Below are positions 7,730 to 15,531 of a stretch of 64,000 nt of DNA, in pieces. Every line of letters starts with the position of its first letter. Position 1 is the stretch's first letter. The stretch is taken from assembly GCF_900102965.1 (NCBI RefSeq), contig NZ_FNGM01000001.1, forward strand, positions 224,506 to 288,505, read 5' to 3'. This DNA is from Paenibacillus jilunlii (GTDB lineage: Bacteria; Bacillota; Bacilli; Paenibacillales; Paenibacillaceae). Position numbers and translations under genes: made by a program. The notes under the pieces were generated by a model. It worked only from the letters and a program-made list of their open reading frames with translations. It ran no database searches and had not been told where the DNA came from.

Positions 7730-8392
7730 ATGAACGATACACAAATCATTACCGCAGCCGAAAAATTCGCCAAAGAGCAATTGGGCCGGGACACAACCGG
7801 CCATGACTGGTTCCACACGGACCGTGTGCGCAATACGGCGGCGCTGATCGCAGAGATGGAGCAGGCCGATGTGTTTATCTGTACAATAGCCGCGCTGCTG
7901 CATGATGTGGCAGACGAGAAGCTGAATCCATCCAAAGAAGCGGGACTTCACAAAGTACATAGCTGGCTGGCCGGGCATCTAAGCGATGAAGGGCAGATCG
8001 GGCATATTATGCAGATCATTGAAACGATGTCTTTTAGCGGCGGAGGGGGCAAGCCCATGGCTACCCTTGAAGGCCAGGTGGTACAGGATGCGGACCGGCT
8101 GGATGCGCTGGGTGCAATCGGGATTACGCGGGTGATGGTTTTTTCGGGAGCCAAGGGACGTCCGGTCTATGATCCGGAAATTGCACCGCGTGACGAATCT
8201 CTGCAGAAGGAGTACCGCGACTATTCCAAGGGAACGGCGGTCAATCATTTTTACGAGAAGCTGCTGAAATTGAAGGACTTGATGAATACATCCTACGGGC
8301 GCAAGCTGGCGGAGGAGCGGCACGCGTTTATGGAGAGCTTTTTGGAACAGTTTTATAAGGAATGGAATCAAGGGAGCCGGAAGCTGTTATAA
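7730..8392 (+). CDS. HD-domain phosphohydrolase (YpgQ/YedJ-like)
   Basis: A 220-residue soluble HD-superfamily metal-dependent phosphohydrolase. The metal ligands are visible: GHDWFHTDRV near residue 25-34, the HD pair at 58-59 (LLHDVADEK) and Asp120 in VVQDADRLDALG. Length and motifs match B. subtilis YpgQ and E. coli YedJ; YpgQ is reported to hydrolyse nucleoside triphosphates with release of pyrophosphate. The substrate here is inferred by similarity only. Start ATG at 7730 follows AAAGGGAG. It is divergent from hisS. Confidence 0.85.
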   Translation: MNDTQIITAAEKFAKEQLGRDTTGHDWFHTDRVRNTAALIAEMEQADVFICTIAALLHDVADEKLNPSKEAGLHKVHSWLAGHLSDEGQIGHIMQIIETMSFSGGGGKPMATLEGQVVQDADRLDALGAIGITRVMVFSGAKGRPVYDPEIAPRDESLQKEYRDYSKGTAVNHFYEKLLKLKDLMNTSYGRKLAEERHAFMESFLEQFYKEWNQGSRKLL

Positions 8393-8473
8393 TATTAGAA
8401 TGCACAAGATGGAAGGAACGCGGGAAATCCCGCTTGAACCGGAACAATCGGCATAGAAGAGGTTGACAACTAC

Positions 8474-9913
8474 ATGAGTGTATTTAGAGATTATGGCTTA
8501 AATGAAGAGATTATCCGCGCGCTGGATGTGTTGAATTATCTGGAGCCTACCGAGGTGCAGAGCAAGGTTATTCCTGTTGCCCTGAAAGGTCAGGATCTCA
8601 TCGTCAAGTCGCAGACCGGCAGCGGCAAAACGGCATCATTCGGCATCCCGCTCTGTGAACTGGCGGACTGGGCGGAGAACAAGCCGCAGGCTTTGGTGCT
8701 GACGCCGACCCGCGAGCTGGCCGCACAGGTTAAGGAAGACATCACGAATATCGGGCGCTTCAAACGGATTAAGGCAGTCGCTTTGTTCGGGAAGCAGCCG
8801 TTTGCCCCGCAAAAACAAGAGCTTACACAAAAAACGCATATCGTTGTAGGCACGCCGGGACGTGTGTTCGACCATATCGAGCGCGGCACGCTGCCGCTGA
8901 ACCGGATCAAATATCTGGTGATCGATGAAGCGGATGAGATGCTGAGCATGGGGTTCATCGAGCAGATTGAGCAGATTATCCAGAAGCTGCCCCGGGAGCG
9001 CGTGACAATGCTGTTTTCCGCGACACTGCCGGATGCCGTGAAGAATCTGTGCCTGAAGTATATGAGCAGACCGGCAGATATTGAGATTGAAGCCAGTGGC
9101 ATTACAACAGCGGCGATTGAGCATGCCCTGATTGAAGTTAGACAAGCTGCCAAGTTTGGGCTGCTGCTCGACCTGCTTACGGTGGAGAATCCGGACAGCT
9201 GCATTATTTTTTGCCGGACGCAGGAGCAGGTGAATGATCTGTTCCGCGGCATGGCGGACCTGGAGTATCCGGTGGACAAAATCCACGGCGGGATGATGCA
9301 GGACGAACGGTTTGAGGTGATGAACGCTTTTAAAAGAGGCCAGTTCCGCTATCTGATCGCCACCGATGTGGCCGCGCGCGGGATTGATATTGAGAACATC
9401 ACCCATGTGATCAACTACGATATTCCGATGGAAAAAGAGAGCTACGTGCACCGTACCGGACGCACCGCACGCGCCGGCAAAAGCGGCAAAGCCATCACCT
9501 TCGCCACACCGAACGAGCACAAGTGGGTTGAGGAGATTGAGAGCTATATCGGATTCAGCCTCCCGGTGATGAAAGCTCCTTCGGAGGATGCCGTGGCTTA
9601 CGCCAAGCCTGCATTTGAAGCGAAGCTGGGCAAGCAGCAGGTCCGCAAGAAGGGCAAGACTGAGGTCATGAACGAGGACATCATGAAGCTGTATTTTAAC
9701 GGGGGCAAAAAAAAGAAGCTGCGGGCCGTCGATTTCGTCGGCACCATTGCCAAGCTGGAGGGGATCACCGCTGATGACATCGGGATCATCACGATCCAGG
9801 ACAATGTTACTTATGTTGACATCCTGAACGGCAAAGGCGCGCAGGTGCTGCAAGCGATGAAGGACACCACCGTGAAGGGCAAGCTGCTCAAGGTGCATAT
9901 TGCGAAGAAGTAG
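8474..9913 (+). CDS. dbpA: DEAD-box RNA helicase DbpA/YxiN
   Basis: A 479-residue ATP-dependent RNA helicase. The Walker A SQTGSGKT is at residues 46-53, followed by [20 protein letters not shown] and the motif [15 protein letters not shown]. The C-terminal ~75 residues ([20 protein letters not shown] onward) are the DbpA RNA-binding domain, which in E. coli and B. subtilis targets hairpin 92 of 23S rRNA during 50S assembly. The ATG follows GAAGAGGTTG, a modest ribosome site. The 3' end of the gene, with its last codons, has been tandemly copied into the downstream spacer. Confidence 0.92.
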   Translation: MSVFRDYGLNEEIIRALDVLNYLEPTEVQSKVIPVALKGQDLIVKSQTGSGKTASFGIPLCELADWAENKPQALVLTPTRELAAQVKEDITNIGRFKRIKAVALFGKQPFAPQKQELTQKTHIVVGTPGRVFDHIERGTLPLNRIKYLVIDEADEMLSMGFIEQIEQIIQKLPRERVTMLFSATLPDAVKNLCLKYMSRPADIEIEASGITTAAIEHALIEVRQAAKFGLLLDLLTVENPDSCIIFCRTQEQVNDLFRGMADLEYPVDKIHGGMMQDERFEVMNAFKRGQFRYLIATDVAARGIDIENITHVINYDIPMEKESYVHRTGRTARAGKSGKAITFATPNEHKWVEEIESYIGFSLPVMKAPSEDAVAYAKPAFEAKLGKQQVRKKGKTEVMNEDIMKLYFNGGKKKKLRAVDFVGTIAKLEGITADDIGIITIQDNVTYVDILNGKGAQVLQAMKDTTVKGKLLKVHIAKK

Positions 9914-10090
9914 GGTAGCGCAGTGGCGGGAATGAGGCAGAAGTAGGCAAGGAGAAGCAGCAGTAATTGACAAGTTGAAACTACGTGAAGGGCTGCTGAA
10001 GGTGCATCTTGCGAAGAGAGCAGGGGCGTAGCGGCGGGGATGAGGCAGAAGTAGGCAAGGAGGTAAAACAATATTAGGCAAGTTGAAACA
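9871..10090 (+). repeat. Tandem duplication of the dbpA 3' end
   Basis: Two ~113-bp units abut: 9871-9983 and 9984-10090. Both begin CGTGAAGGGC, run through CTGCT(C/G)AAGGTGCAT and TTGCGAAGA (the codons for the last residues of DbpA), and share GAGGCAGAAGTAGGCAAGGA and CAAGTTGAAAC. The second copy is after the stop codon and has small indels, so it is a decayed duplicate, not a gene. Confidence 0.75.
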
Positions 10091-10134
10091 AGCCGCTGCA
10101 TCGCCTTTTGGGCCTTGCAGCGGCTTTGTTTCAA
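10083..10134 (+). terminator. Terminator of dbpA
   Basis: Long arms TTGAAACAAGCCGCTGCA/TGCAGCGGCTTTGTTTCAA (one mispaired base) enclose ~15 bases. There is no long T-run after the stem, but TTTGTTT lies within the 3' arm. It is symmetric and could act on both strands. Confidence 0.6.
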
Positions 10135-10140
10135 GATGTT

Positions 10141-10262
10141 CCCTGCTATAAATCATCCGGCTCTTTCTCGCTGAAACGGTATCAGAAAGCGATAGTCTGT
10201 ATCGCTGCTTCGGAAGCATAGGCTACTTAAAAAGGATAGCTAAGCCGTTTCTGTTTGTGTTA
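10141..10262. repeat. Dispersed hairpin element, copy 2
   Basis: This copy contains CTATAAATCATCC, TTTCTCGCTGAAACGG (to 10179), CCGTTTC (10245-10251) and TTTGTG, the framework seen at 1380 and 50199. Its stem interior is longer and holds two extra small hairpins, AGCGATA/TATCGCT and GCTTC/GAAGC. Confidence 0.6.
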
Positions 10263-10311
10263 GACCATCCTATTACAACTCCAGCCGTAGGGAGCTAAGT
10301 GGAAAAAGTAA

Positions 10312-10728
10312 ACTTAATCCCGCCGCAATAAGCAATCGCGGAGATTCAGGTGGATAAAGTAAACCTAATTTGGCTAAAATACCCTATCGGGACTAAAGTG
10401 AGCCCAATTAGTGATACTTATTCCACCTAGTCTGCCCAACACAGGGGTTTTGAGTAAATTAGTGGTACTTTTTCCACTATAACTGTCCAGTGCAGGGTAT
10501 TTTAGAAAATTTGTAATACGTACTTAATCCCGCCGCAATAAGCAATCGCGGAGATTCAGATGGGGAAATAAACCTAATTTAGCTAGAATCCCCTATCGGG
10601 ATTAAAGTGAGCCAGATTAATGATACTTATTTATCTTAAGTTGCCGAATACACGGGGAACAAATTAGCGGTACTTTTTCCATTTTAGCTGACCAGTACGG
10701 AATTTTAGCAAGCTAATGGTATTATTCC
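10312..10728. repeat. Two diverged 210-bp tandem repeats in non-coding DNA
   Basis: ACTTAATCCCGCCGCAATAA and the following CAATCGCGGAGATTCAG occur at 10312 and again at 10522, giving a 210-bp period. The remaining parts match with many substitutions (CCTATCGGGA, GGTACTTTTTCCA and others). Within each unit shorter motifs recur in both directions, such as GTGGA-AAAGTA and TACTTTTTCCAC. The whole spacer (10135-10761) has no plausible gene. It is unlike the neighbouring coding DNA, being AT-richer and full of short inverted repeats. Confidence 0.7.
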
Positions 10729-10761
10729 ACTGCTTTAACAAGCGGCAGATTAACGCTGTTA

Positions 10762-13023
10762 CTAATGAGCGTCCCCATAGGCCCTAATCTCGATCAGCTC
10801 CGCATGGCGGCTTCCGTTCGTGGATTCAATCACGACCCGAAGGCTTCGTGCCTGCACAGGCTCCGGCAGCCGGTGAACAACCTTGCGCTTGCGGTTGCCG
10901 GTTCCGGCGGCAATTTCCGTCCATTCTCCGCCGGCGCCGAGGGCTTCCACCCGGTAATTACGGACCAGTTCGGGGATGATGGCAAAAGGTGTGCGGTGAT
11001 GGTGCAGATTCACCAGGTCCTCATTGACATCGTCGTTGAAGGTTAGATGAATCTCGCCAAACGTCTGCTCAGCATCCCAATCCAGCTGCAGCCACTCCGG
11101 CTTGCCTTCCTTCATCGGCTCCGACATCCACTGCTGCGGTCCGCCGTAAGGACGGTGGTAGCCGTTCACCGCTTTGTCCGCCGCGAACGCCGCGGTTGGC
11201 GAACCCAGCCGGAAGCAGAAGGGCCGGCGGGCCTGACCCTTCATCTTCCAGAGGACGACGAGCTGATCTGTGGAGTGGTCCTCCAGTTCCTTGGAGACCT
11301 GCGGCTGCTCATCCTTGAAGAAGACCAGCACCCCGCTGTGCGGCTCCAGCGAATGATGAAGGCTGACCGCAGGGTTCGCCTTGATGATCACAAAAGCGTT
11401 CTGCGGCTGCTCCGGCTGCCACTGCAGATCAAAGGCCACCCACTGCCGCCGCCCGGCTTCGGCATGTGCGGTTGCCCGTGCCTGCAACGTATGCGGCACG
11501 TAATTCTCCCCGCGGCCGGTGTCCCACAGCTCGGCCGTCACTTCCGCTGCCTGCTCCGCGTCGAGCAGCAGTTCAAATCCGCTGATTCCCGGGTCTGCCG
11601 GGAACAGCACGGCCACATCCTGCCGCAGCCGGTAGGCTTCGCCCGGCTGCGCCAGCTCCAGTGCGGACTGCACGCTGGAGGCGCTGACCCGCGCCCGGCG
11701 TGCAAGATCCGCTTCATCGGTGCTGCGCAGGCCGATGACCGAGGCGTCCTGCCGCAGCAGCGTCTGCCGCAGCTCCGCAAGGTGCCGCGCTTGCAGCTCG
11801 CGCGGCGTGGCGCCCAGGCGGCGGCTCAGCGCCGCCCCGGTGCCGGCGGCTTCGCCGATGACGGCGCAGGTCGCCATCACCCGCGTCGTGCCGAAGGCGA
11901 CATGGGAGGCGCTGATATCGCGCCCGGCCATCAGCATATTCCGCACATTGGCGGAATACAGGGAGCGGAAGGGGATGTGATACACCCCGTCCGCATGCAT
12001 GTGCTTCGAGCCGCTGGCTTCAGCGTACATCCCCTGCGGGGGATGGAGATCGATCGACCAGCCGCCAAACGCCACGCCGTCCGCGAACTCACGCTGGGCG
12101 ATAATGTCATTCTGGTTCAGCACGTAGTCGCCGATGAACCGCCGGTATTCGCGTTTGCCGGGCAGCGCGCCGACCCATTCCAGCGTCATGTTATCGGCGC
12201 CGAATTTGCCGGAGTTTTTGATATAGTCCCAAATGCCGTAAATAACCGACCACAGCTCGTCGCGGATCATCTCATTATCATGCACCGTGTCATGCTCGCC
12301 GCCCCATTCAATCCACCAGTAGTGGCAGCCGGAGTCGCCGCTTCGGATCACCCGGCGGAGCGGAATCGTCGTTTCCGAAATATCCCTGGCAAAAGAAGGC
12401 GGGACAAAATTCACCGGTACCCCCGCATCTTTGGTATAAAACAGAATTGTGCTGCCCAGTGTGATGCCGTCAGCCACCTCGGGAGCCCACTCTTCGTTGT
12501 ATTCACTGCGGGCTTCCCGCCCCAGAGAGAACTTCGCCCCGGCCAGGAAGCCGATGAGACCATCGCCTGTGCAGTCCAGATAGACACTGCTCTTGAACGT
12601 AATCCGCCGCTCCGAGGCCATCATCCAGCCCACCACGGCAGTGATCGTCCGGTCATCCTCCGAGCCTTCAGCCTGCACCTCATGGACATCTGTATTCAAA
12701 TACAGGGTAATATTCGCTTCAGCTTTTACAGCCTCCAGAACCACCAGATCCCAAAGATAAGGATTGCCCTCCGGGTTCCGGTACTGGTTCTCCACGAAAA
12801 GCTCGCCCATAATGCCTGTTTCCCGGGCATAACGGTTCGTTCCATGCGCAGTTGCCCCGCAGACCCAGACGCGCACCTCGCTGCTGGAGTTGCCGCCGAG
12901 AACCGGGCGGTTCTGCACCAGCGCCACCTTTTGCCCCAGTCTGGCTGCAGCAATGGCTGCACATACCCCGGCCAGTCCGCCGCCGATTACCGTAATGTCA
13001 TTGTCCACTAGCTCCTGCTTCAT
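10762..13023 (-). CDS. FAD-dependent oxidoreductase with C-terminal discoidin-like domain
   Basis: A 753-residue protein of the FAD_oxidored (PF12831-like) family. The N-terminal dinucleotide-binding loop ITVIGGGLAGVCAA is at residues ~10-23. A second FAD motif, YLDCTGDG, lies near residue 150, and AGRDISASHVAFGTTRV near 380. The last ~150 residues resemble a discoidin/F5-8C-type carbohydrate-binding fold (WLQLDWDAEQTFGEIHLTF). No signal peptide is seen, so it is cytosolic. The substrate is unknown; the divergent AraC regulator suggests sugar-related induction. ATG 13023 is favoured over ATG 13029 because GGGAG sits nine bases before it. Confidence 0.8.
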   Translation of the reverse strand: MKQELVDNDITVIGGGLAGVCAAIAAARLGQKVALVQNRPVLGGNSSSEVRVWVCGATAHGTNRYARETGIMGELFVENQYRNPEGNPYLWDLVVLEAVKAEANITLYLNTDVHEVQAEGSEDDRTITAVVGWMMASERRITFKSSVYLDCTGDGLIGFLAGAKFSLGREARSEYNEEWAPEVADGITLGSTILFYTKDAGVPVNFVPPSFARDISETTIPLRRVIRSGDSGCHYWWIEWGGEHDTVHDNEMIRDELWSVIYGIWDYIKNSGKFGADNMTLEWVGALPGKREYRRFIGDYVLNQNDIIAQREFADGVAFGGWSIDLHPPQGMYAEASGSKHMHADGVYHIPFRSLYSANVRNMLMAGRDISASHVAFGTTRVMATCAVIGEAAGTGAALSRRLGATPRELQARHLAELRQTLLRQDASVIGLRSTDEADLARRARVSASSVQSALELAQPGEAYRLRQDVAVLFPADPGISGFELLLDAEQAAEVTAELWDTGRGENYVPHTLQARATAHAEAGRRQWVAFDLQWQPEQPQNAFVIIKANPAVSLHHSLEPHSGVLVFFKDEQPQVSKELEDHSTDQLVVLWKMKGQARRPFCFRLGSPTAAFAADKAVNGYHRPYGGPQQWMSEPMKEGKPEWLQLDWDAEQTFGEIHLTFNDDVNEDLVNLHHHRTPFAIIPELVRNYRVEALGAGGEWTEIAAGTGNRKRKVVHRLPEPVQARSLRVVIESTNGSRHAELIEIRAYGDAH

Positions 13024-13058
13024 AACCATTCACTCCCATGACCTCATTTGGATGAACC

Positions 13059-13073
13059 TGAATTATTAATTCA
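13059..13073. promoter_or_regulatory. Perfect 15-bp palindrome between divergent genes
   Basis: TGAATTATTAATTCA is a perfect 7-1-7 palindrome in the 145-bp spacer between the FAD oxidoreductase and the AraC gene. It is a candidate operator for one or both promoters. The AT-rich context makes a chance occurrence possible. Confidence 0.4.
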
Positions 13074-13168
13074 TATCTCTAATTTCATCATATTCTCAGA
13101 GATTTACTTTTTAAATGCACTATATTATCATACAACATATACTTTATTTCACTGGAGATGGATGATTC

Positions 13169-13936
13169 ATGGAGCTTTTGAACCATATTTACTGGCGGCA
13201 GAAGGGAGCTTTCGATCTGGCAGAAGATCTCTATGATACTTGGGTGGCTTTTGCCGTGGAAGATGGTGTATTCCGTTATGAAATTGGAGCTCATTCGGGG
13301 GAAGCGGGCTTTGCCGATGTGGTGCTGTGTCCGCCGGGGGTTTCCTTCCGCCGGGCAGCCATCACTCCGCTGACCTTTCACTATTTGCAGTTCAGCGCCA
13401 GCAATGAGGAGGCGGCACAGCTTCTTCCGCCTGCCGGCAGATCGTTAATCAACGATACCAAGCGGCTCGCTTTGACCTATGCTTATTTGCGTCAGGCGGG
13501 CGAGGAGAATGACTTGCCTTCTGAGCGCTGGAAAAATCATCTTCTTATGGATTTATGGCAGCTGATTCAATGGGAGCGCAGACAGAGCCGGCGGAAGGAG
13601 ACGAAATTCACCGAAGATGTTCTAATGGCGGAAGCAGCACGGCTGCTGGAAGAACAGGCGGGGAAGGCAGTCAGCCTTCAGGAGCTGGCCCGTCAGCTGG
13701 CATTAAGTCCGGTACAGCTTACCAGACGGTTCCGTGAGGCTTTTCAGGTGACGCCTTCCGATTATCTCCAAGCGGTCCGGCTCAAAAAAGCGCGCAGCCT
13801 GCTGGCCGATAGCACGCTCACCCTCGCACAGATTGCCGAGCGCTGCGGGTATGAGAACGGCTTTTACCTGAGCAGAGTCTTCTCCAAAGCCATGGGCGTC
13901 AGCCCCTCAGAATACCGCAGACGGAGCCGGGTGTAA
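13169..13936 (+). CDS. AraC family transcriptional regulator
   Basis: A 255-residue one-component regulator. The N-terminal ~130 residues look like a cupin-type sensing domain (FRYEIGAHSGEAGFADVVLC, then PPGVSFRRA). The C-terminal ~100 residues are the AraC double helix-turn-helix (SLQELARQLALSPVQLTRRF, then LAQIAERCGYENGFYLSRVF and GVSPSEYRRR). It is transcribed divergently from the FAD oxidoreductase and most likely controls it. ATG 13169 is preceded by CTGGAGATG. A short terminator follows the stop. Confidence 0.88.
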   Translation: MELLNHIYWRQKGAFDLAEDLYDTWVAFAVEDGVFRYEIGAHSGEAGFADVVLCPPGVSFRRAAITPLTFHYLQFSASNEEAAQLLPPAGRSLINDTKRLALTYAYLRQAGEENDLPSERWKNHLLMDLWQLIQWERRQSRRKETKFTEDVLMAEAARLLEEQAGKAVSLQELARQLALSPVQLTRRFREAFQVTPSDYLQAVRLKKARSLLADSTLTLAQIAERCGYENGFYLSRVFSKAMGVSPSEYRRRSRV

Positions 13937-13956
13937 GGATAACATATGGCAGACAG

Positions 13957-13985
13957 AAGCCGGGGATCACAGATCTCCGGCTTAT
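13957..13985 (+). terminator. Terminator of the AraC gene
   Basis: AAGCCGG-GAT pairs with AT-CTCCGGCTT around a short loop; only TT remains after the 3' arm, so strength is moderate. Confidence 0.55.
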
Positions 13986-14029
13986 TGGTGCAGCCAATAC
14001 TTGCGTTTCACGGAATATTATAATACGAT

Positions 14030-14050
14030 GTACTTAATAACGCGAAGTAC
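14030..14050. promoter_or_regulatory. Candidate PadR operator
   Basis: GTACTT-N9-AAGTAC forms an inverted repeat 16 bases before the PadR start codon, downstream of a TATAAT-like stretch (ATTATAATA, 14017-14025). Position and symmetry fit autorepression by the PadR protein. Confidence 0.45.
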
Positions 14051-14066
14051 TTGGGGAGGGACGAGA

Positions 14067-14405
14067 TTGGAGTTTGAAAAAGAGCTGCTCAAGGGTTACA
14101 TCGATATTATTTTGATCAGCATTGTAAAAGAGAAGCCGATGTACGGTTATGAGATTGCCAAGAAAGTCCGCGACATCAGCGGCGGAGCTTTTGACCTCAA
14201 AGAGGCTACCTTGTATATGGCGCTGAAGCGGCTGGAGAAACAGGGAGTCGTGGAAGCTTTTTGGGGCGGGGAACACGAAGCGAGCGGCGGCGGCAGAAGA
14301 AAATATTATCGTCTGCTTGCTGCGGGCGAGGACCGGCTGCGCGGGAGCAGACAAGGCTGGACTATCTTCCGGAATTTTATGGATTCATTATTGGGGAGGG
14401 AATAG
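14067..14405 (+). CDS. PadR family transcriptional regulator
   Basis: A 112-residue winged-helix regulator of the PadR group: LKGYIDIILISIVKEKPMYG at the N-terminus, then EIAKKVRDISGG, the wing around ATLYMALKRLEKQG, and GGRRKYYRLLAAGE. The frame is open further upstream, but TTG 14067 behind GGGGAGGG is the supported start. Only three bases separate it from the next gene, so the two form an operon in which PadR probably represses both. Confidence 0.88.
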   Translation: MEFEKELLKGYIDIILISIVKEKPMYGYEIAKKVRDISGGAFDLKEATLYMALKRLEKQGVVEAFWGGEHEASGGGRRKYYRLLAAGEDRLRGSRQGWTIFRNFMDSLLGRE

Positions 14406-14408
14406 ATC

Positions 14409-15356
14409 ATGACTGATTACAAGCTGAAGGGTAAATCTGCCGGGCGTATTGCAGCATATGTAGAGAATCTGTGCCGGCAAATGAAGGAGCCAAGCGACCA
14501 GGTGAATGATTTCCGCGAGGAAATGACGGCCAATCTTACCTCATCTGTACTTGAACAGATGCAGCAGGGTTTGCCGGAGGAGGAGGCCGTAACCGAAGCG
14601 CTTGCGCGGTTTGGAGAGCTGGGTGAGGTGAAGAAAGAACTGGTGCGCATCTACAAAATTAAAAGAACCTTTGCAGGCATTGTCCTTAAAGGCGCTTTCT
14701 CCCTGCTTTTACTAAGCGCCGTTGTTCTCGGGCTGATCATCGGAGTGTGGAATGAATGGGCCGTGTCCAAGTATCCTAAAGAGGCCTATGCTATGGTACA
14801 GGGGGAAGCCAATGTCCGTGGAACTGAGTCATTGTCTGAGCCTCTGCAGCGGAAATTGCAGAACTGGGTGGACCGCACCTGGGGCGTCAAAGGGGTGAGC
14901 GTGGAGCCGATTTATGGGAGCGTGGATGATAGAGGCGTGGATCATAGAGTGAACCTGTTCATGTATGCCGGGAACCCGCTTGCGAAAGGGATGCTGAGAT
15001 TTGTGAATGACTCAGAGGATGCTCCCGCGCCCAAGCAAGACGGATTTTTTGTCAAAACCAATGCGTTCAGCGAAGTTGGATATAACCCTGCAGATCCTGA
15101 TCTTGACCAGACACAGTATCCGTTTGTCGTTCATGTGGCAATGACTTATTTTAACTATACTTTCTTTTACAGCCTGGGTTTGTTCCTGCTAGGGGGATAC
15201 GTTCTGCTCTTTGCCGTATGGGCAAGCATGAACGCCTATTATGAGCGCCGCGGCAATGTGGCTTGGGTGCTGCTTTTCCTGTTAACGAATGTGCTCGGCT
15301 ACGGGTTGTACGTGCTCTCGCGAAGATGGGATCATCCGAGGCTTCAGGTGAATTAA
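14409..15356 (+). CDS. PadR-linked membrane protein with permease prefix domain
   Basis: A 315-residue protein. Residues 1-~80 form a helical 'permease prefix'-like domain (MKEPSDQVNDFREEMTANL, then EAVTEALARFGELGEV) found next to PadR regulators. Membrane helices follow at ~90-112, ~250-275 and ~284-304, with an extracytoplasmic region of ~135 residues between the first and second. The function is unknown. In this family the protein is thought to be the regulated partner of PadR and may sense or respond to envelope stress; that is inference. Confidence 0.72.
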   Translation: MTDYKLKGKSAGRIAAYVENLCRQMKEPSDQVNDFREEMTANLTSSVLEQMQQGLPEEEAVTEALARFGELGEVKKELVRIYKIKRTFAGIVLKGAFSLLLLSAVVLGLIIGVWNEWAVSKYPKEAYAMVQGEANVRGTESLSEPLQRKLQNWVDRTWGVKGVSVEPIYGSVDDRGVDHRVNLFMYAGNPLAKGMLRFVNDSEDAPAPKQDGFFVKTNAFSEVGYNPADPDLDQTQYPFVVHVAMTYFNYTFFYSLGLFLLGGYVLLFAVWASMNAYYERRGNVAWVLLFLLTNVLGYGLYVLSRRWDHPRLQVN

Positions 15357-15417
15357 GTTTTATACAGCTGACACGGGTATGAGCATGAATTTGATCAAAT
15401 CCTGGCAAGAATCCACA

Positions 15418-15459
15418 CTCCCGTTCCTTCCGGACTCTAGAGTCCGGAAGGAACGGGAG
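15418..15459. terminator. Perfect 42-bp palindrome
   Basis: Every base from 15418 to 15459 pairs with its mirror partner about the centre TCTAGA; each arm reads CTCCCGTTCCTTCCGGACTCT without its last base or so. There is no loop and no T-tract. It separates the PadR operon from the convergent ABC exporter and may be a bidirectional terminator or a cruciform-forming site. Confidence 0.55.
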
Positions 15460-15531
15460 ACAAGCGGAAGCAAGAGAAGGAGGTTTCATTCATTCCACTC
15501 ATTTTCTACCTTACGCAACGCTGCAAGCCGT

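Noticed and set aside
8636..10219. 527-codon minus-strand frame opposite dbpA
   Set aside because: DbpA carries all helicase motifs. The antisense product is His/Leu-rich without recognisable domains and runs through the duplicated non-coding spacer.
11047..13011. 654-codon plus-strand open frame opposite the FAD oxidoreductase
   Set aside because: It is antisense to a gene with clear FAD motifs, has no ribosome site and its product is low-complexity and His/Arg/Pro-rich, as expected of a shadow frame in GC-rich DNA.
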